Of a stretch of DNA of 44,836 bases, positions 42,891 to 44,836 are shown piece by piece (the stretch's first letter is position 1; each line of letters opens with the position of its first letter). Made by a program: the position numbers and the translations under genes. Under the pieces are notes generated by a model that saw nothing but the letters and a program-made list of their open reading frames with translations, was not told the DNA's origin and made no database searches. Source of the stretch: Mycobacterium sp. (GTDB lineage Bacteria; Actinomycetota; Actinomycetes; Mycobacteriales; Mycobacteriaceae); contig JAOPVX010000372.1 of NCBI GenBank assembly GCA_025965975.1, positions 1 through 44,836 on the forward strand. Reading direction: 5' to 3'.

Positions 42891-43201
42891 GCTGACCTCC
42901 TCGACGACGACCGGTGGCCGTGGTCGCGTCGCTTGCGACCGCGCGATTTCGGATGCTTAGGTGTTTGTTGCCTCCGGCCGATACGCATGCCCGCTAGTAC
43001 TACTAAGCACAACTAAAATCTACGTATTCCCGCCACGCACACCCACCCTCCCGGCGGGGTTCATCGTCAAGCCACAGCTCTCGCATAGAGACACACAGGA
43101 AGCAGTCGGCGTGGCCGACGCCAGGGGAACCCCCGGACGTTCAACCGCCGCAGCTATCGTCAACTCTCCCAACACCTCTGGGCCGGCATTCCCGCCGGGA
43201 A
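42891..43201. other. Stretch without a supported gene
   Basis: About 310 bases with an AT-rich patch at 42995-43030 (TAGTACTACTAAGCACAACT), a likely promoter area. The part near 43130-43200 may be a scrap of the IS110 element. No gene is supported. Confidence 0.4.
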
Positions 43202-43499
43202 CCTCTGCTCGAAGACGGACTCGACGTGATGCTGGTCAACGCCCGCGCGGTGAAGAACATGCCCGGCCGCAAGAGCGATGTCTCCGATGCCGCGTGGCTG
43301 GCCGATCTGGGTGCGCACGGGTTGGTGCGGGCCTCGTTGGTGCCACCGCCACCGATTCGCCAACTGCGGGATCTGACCCGTGCCCGCACCGTGATCACCC
43401 GCGAACGCAGCCGGGAGGCGCAACGGCTGGAGAAGCTGCTCGAAGACGCAGGGATCAAGCTGACCTCGGTGGTGTCCAACATCACCGGCGTGTCGAGCC
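43202..43499 (+). pseudogene. IS110-family transposase, internal fragment
   Basis: The frame reads LLEDGLDVMLVNARAVKNMP then GRKSDVSDAAWLADLGAHGL and PPIRQLRDLTRARTVITRER, ending NITGVS. This is the N-terminal RuvC-like (DEDD) half of IS110 transposases with the conserved KSDxxDAxWLA. Its first catalytic acid region and all of the C-terminal helix-hairpin-helix half are missing. At about 43500 it runs into unrelated sequence. No recombinase activity can remain. Confidence 0.75.
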
Positions 43500-43508
43500 G
43501 GACGCCGG

Positions 43509-43608
43509 AATCCGGCCGTGACGGCACAGGCCGCGGCGACGCTGCACCTGATGACCCGAGGCCGGGCAATCCTCGGGATCGGAGCCGGGGAGCGCGAAGG
43601 CAACGAGC
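43509..43608 (+). pseudogene. LLM-class flavin/F420 oxidoreductase, short fragment
   Basis: In the frame of 43509: [20 protein letters not shown] then [14 protein letters not shown]. TGRxxLGIGAGExEGN is a hallmark of luciferase-like monooxygenases near residue 90-105. The piece is only about 33 residues and is joined directly to the IS110 remnant, so it is probably the target gene disrupted by that element. A different LLM remnant occurs at 15069-15268. Confidence 0.55.
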
Positions 43609-43873
43609 CGGATGTTGGGGATTCTTCGGCCTGTCAGGCCAGATGAGTGCAACGGGCTTGGGACTGACAGGACCATGTCGATCACGGCGTTGGGGTGCGA
43701 AGGTTCTCATACAGACGGTCGCGTCGGTGAGGGTCTGGTACGGCACCGAAGGGGACACACCACCGGGATTGATTGGGGGTACGCATCGATCCGCTGGGAC
43801 GCCTTCCTAAGCGGAGTGTTCCGCCGCGGTAACCGCACTGAAGTTATTGAGTGGAGACGGAGGCGCGCAGCTG
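43609..43873. other. Upstream region of the protease gene
   Basis: About 265 bases. GGGTAC at 43777-43782 has no matching -35. GGAGACGGAGG at 43853-43863 serves as ribosome site for ATG 43874. No gene is seen. Confidence 0.4.
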
Positions 43874-44836
43874 ATGCACCCATCGTCGACCGTACGGCCC
43901 GGGGTTTGCATACCGCGGCTGCTCGCCGTCACGGTCATCTTCCTCGCCGCATGCAGCAGCTCGACCAACTCCGGCTCGACCAGCACCACCGCGGCACCGA
44001 CCAGCTCCACGGCCCCAGTCACGGCAGCCGGCGCGGATCTACCGGCACTGGTCCGACAGGTCGAGCCCTCGGTCGTCACGGTGCTCACCACGAGCGGCCT
44101 GGGCAGCGGCATAGTCTATAAAGCCGACGGCACCATCGTCACCAACGCGCACGTGGTCGCCGGGGTGCAGGACGTCACCGTTGCCCTCGCCGACGGGCAG
44201 CACGTGCCGGCAAAGGTTCGTGCCGCCGATGAGGTTTCCGACCTCGCTGTCATCCAAGCCGACCGTACGGGACTGCCCGCTGCGACATTTCAGAAACCGC
44301 TGCCGCAGGTCGGTGAACTCGCCGTAGTCATGGGCAGCCCGCTGGGATTCGAGGCCACGGTCACATCCGGCATCATCTCGGGACTACACCGCCAGATCCC
44401 CGGGTCGGCTTCCGCCGGCGCACCGCTGGTAGACCTAATCCAGACCGACGCCGCCATCTCGCCGGGTAACTCTGGGGGTGCGGTACTTGATGCGCGAGGA
44501 GAAGTTGTAGGTATGAGCGTGGCCTACATTCCGCCGACGGCGGGTGCGGTAGCCCTCGGGTTCGCCATCCCGGCCGCGACCGTCGTCGACGTCGCCGACC
44601 AGCTGCTGGCCACCGGGACCGCCCGCCACGCGTATATCGGTATTCAGCCCGCCACCCTGACCCCAGAAATCGCCCGGCTGCTGGGAATCAACCGCACCAG
44701 TGGTGTGGTCGCCATGCAGGTCGCGACGCCAAGTCCGGCGGCGGAGGCAGGCATCCAACCGGGCGACATCGTCATCGCGTTCAACGGTCAGGAAACCGCG
44801 ACGGCGGAGGAGCTTATAGCGGCACTTCGCGGCACT
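43874..44836 (+). CDS. HtrA/PepA-like lipoprotein serine protease (cut by right edge)
   Basis: An exported lipoprotein: MHPSSTVRPGVCIPRLLAVT then a hydrophobic core and lipobox LAAC (Cys about residue 30), a Ser/Thr linker, then a trypsin-like domain. Catalytic triad His93 (NAHVVAG), Asp123 (SDLAVIQ) and Ser200 (GNSGGAV) is complete. A PDZ domain begins near AYIGIQPATLTPEIARL and continues VATPSPAAEAGIQPGDIVIA to the window edge (321 residues visible). Family role: envelope protein quality control. ATG 43874 has GGAGG close upstream. The missing end is probably the rest of the PDZ domain, about 30-50 residues. Confidence 0.88.
   Translation, partial: MHPSSTVRPGVCIPRLLAVTVIFLAACSSSTNSGSTSTTAAPTSSTAPVTAAGADLPALVRQVEPSVVTVLTTSGLGSGIVYKADGTIVTNAHVVAGVQDVTVALADGQHVPAKVRAADEVSDLAVIQADRTGLPAATFQKPLPQVGELAVVMGSPLGFEATVTSGIISGLHRQIPGSASAGAPLVDLIQTDAAISPGNSGGAVLDARGEVVGMSVAYIPPTAGAVALGFAIPAATVVDVADQLLATGTARHAYIGIQPATLTPEIARLLGINRTSGVVAMQVATPSPAAEAGIQPGDIVIAFNGQETATAEELIAALRGT

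Noticed and set aside
1-44836. tRNA or rRNA genes
   Set aside because: No T-arm-like GGTTCGA with a matching stem or rRNA-like stretch was found by eye; a tRNA scan could not be run.

Overview
The window is GC-rich actinobacterial DNA from a mycobacterium. Support comes from a PE/PPE pair, a type VII secretion (ESX) locus with mycosin, EspG and EccB/D/E, a DUF4193 protein almost identical in plan to Rv2699c, a hemophore-type protein and lipoproteins. The ESX gene set most resembles ESX-2, which is known mainly from slow growers, so a slow-growing species is likely; the species cannot be named from sequence alone.

Positions 1-26 kb form an accessory, stress-type region. A TnpB transposase tail lies at the left edge. 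Next comes an orphan SigF-family sigma factor without its usual anti-sigma partner. Around and after it are scattered small genes: CYTH-CHAD protein, FAD reductase, small membrane proteins, DUF4193, STAS protein, patatin plus acyltransferase operon, YihY/BrkB protein, lipoproteins, CsbD-like and SRPBCC proteins, FAD-Rieske oxidoreductase, DUF4235 operon, DUF6328 and an APC permease. Many intact genes have an upstream site matching the mycobacterial SigF promoter (GTTT, 15-17 bases, GGGTAT), including sigF itself, so this region may be one SigF-controlled gene cluster.

Between these genes, and densely at 19.7-21.8 kb and 26-28.7 kb, lie broken genes: VapC/PIN toxin, zeta-toxin-like kinase, hemerythrin, cytochrome P450, glycosyltransferase fused to a molybdopterin oxidoreductase tail, isochorismatase fused to an NRAMP transporter tail, and an oxidoreductase/desaturase pair like Rv3230c-Rv3229c. 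They carry frameshifts, in-frame stops and deletion joints.

Positions 28.9-40.5 kb hold an intact, tightly packed ESX-2-like operon: PE, PPE, esxD-like, esxC-like, espG, eccB, an EspI/Rv3888c-like MinD ATPase, eccD, mycP and eccE. The EccC motor and EccA are absent from the window, and eccB sits inside the operon rather than beside eccC. An IS21-like end may abut the 3' side.

Positions 40.8-44.8 kb hold a reverse-strand membrane protein with an anti-sigma-like outer domain, a run of aromatic five-residue repeats and a proline-rich tail; then IS110 and LLM-oxidoreductase scraps; then a lipoprotein HtrA-like serine protease cut by the right edge. The long ESX locus has no frameshift, so the broken genes elsewhere look like true decay rather than general sequencing error, but reads would be needed to prove it.
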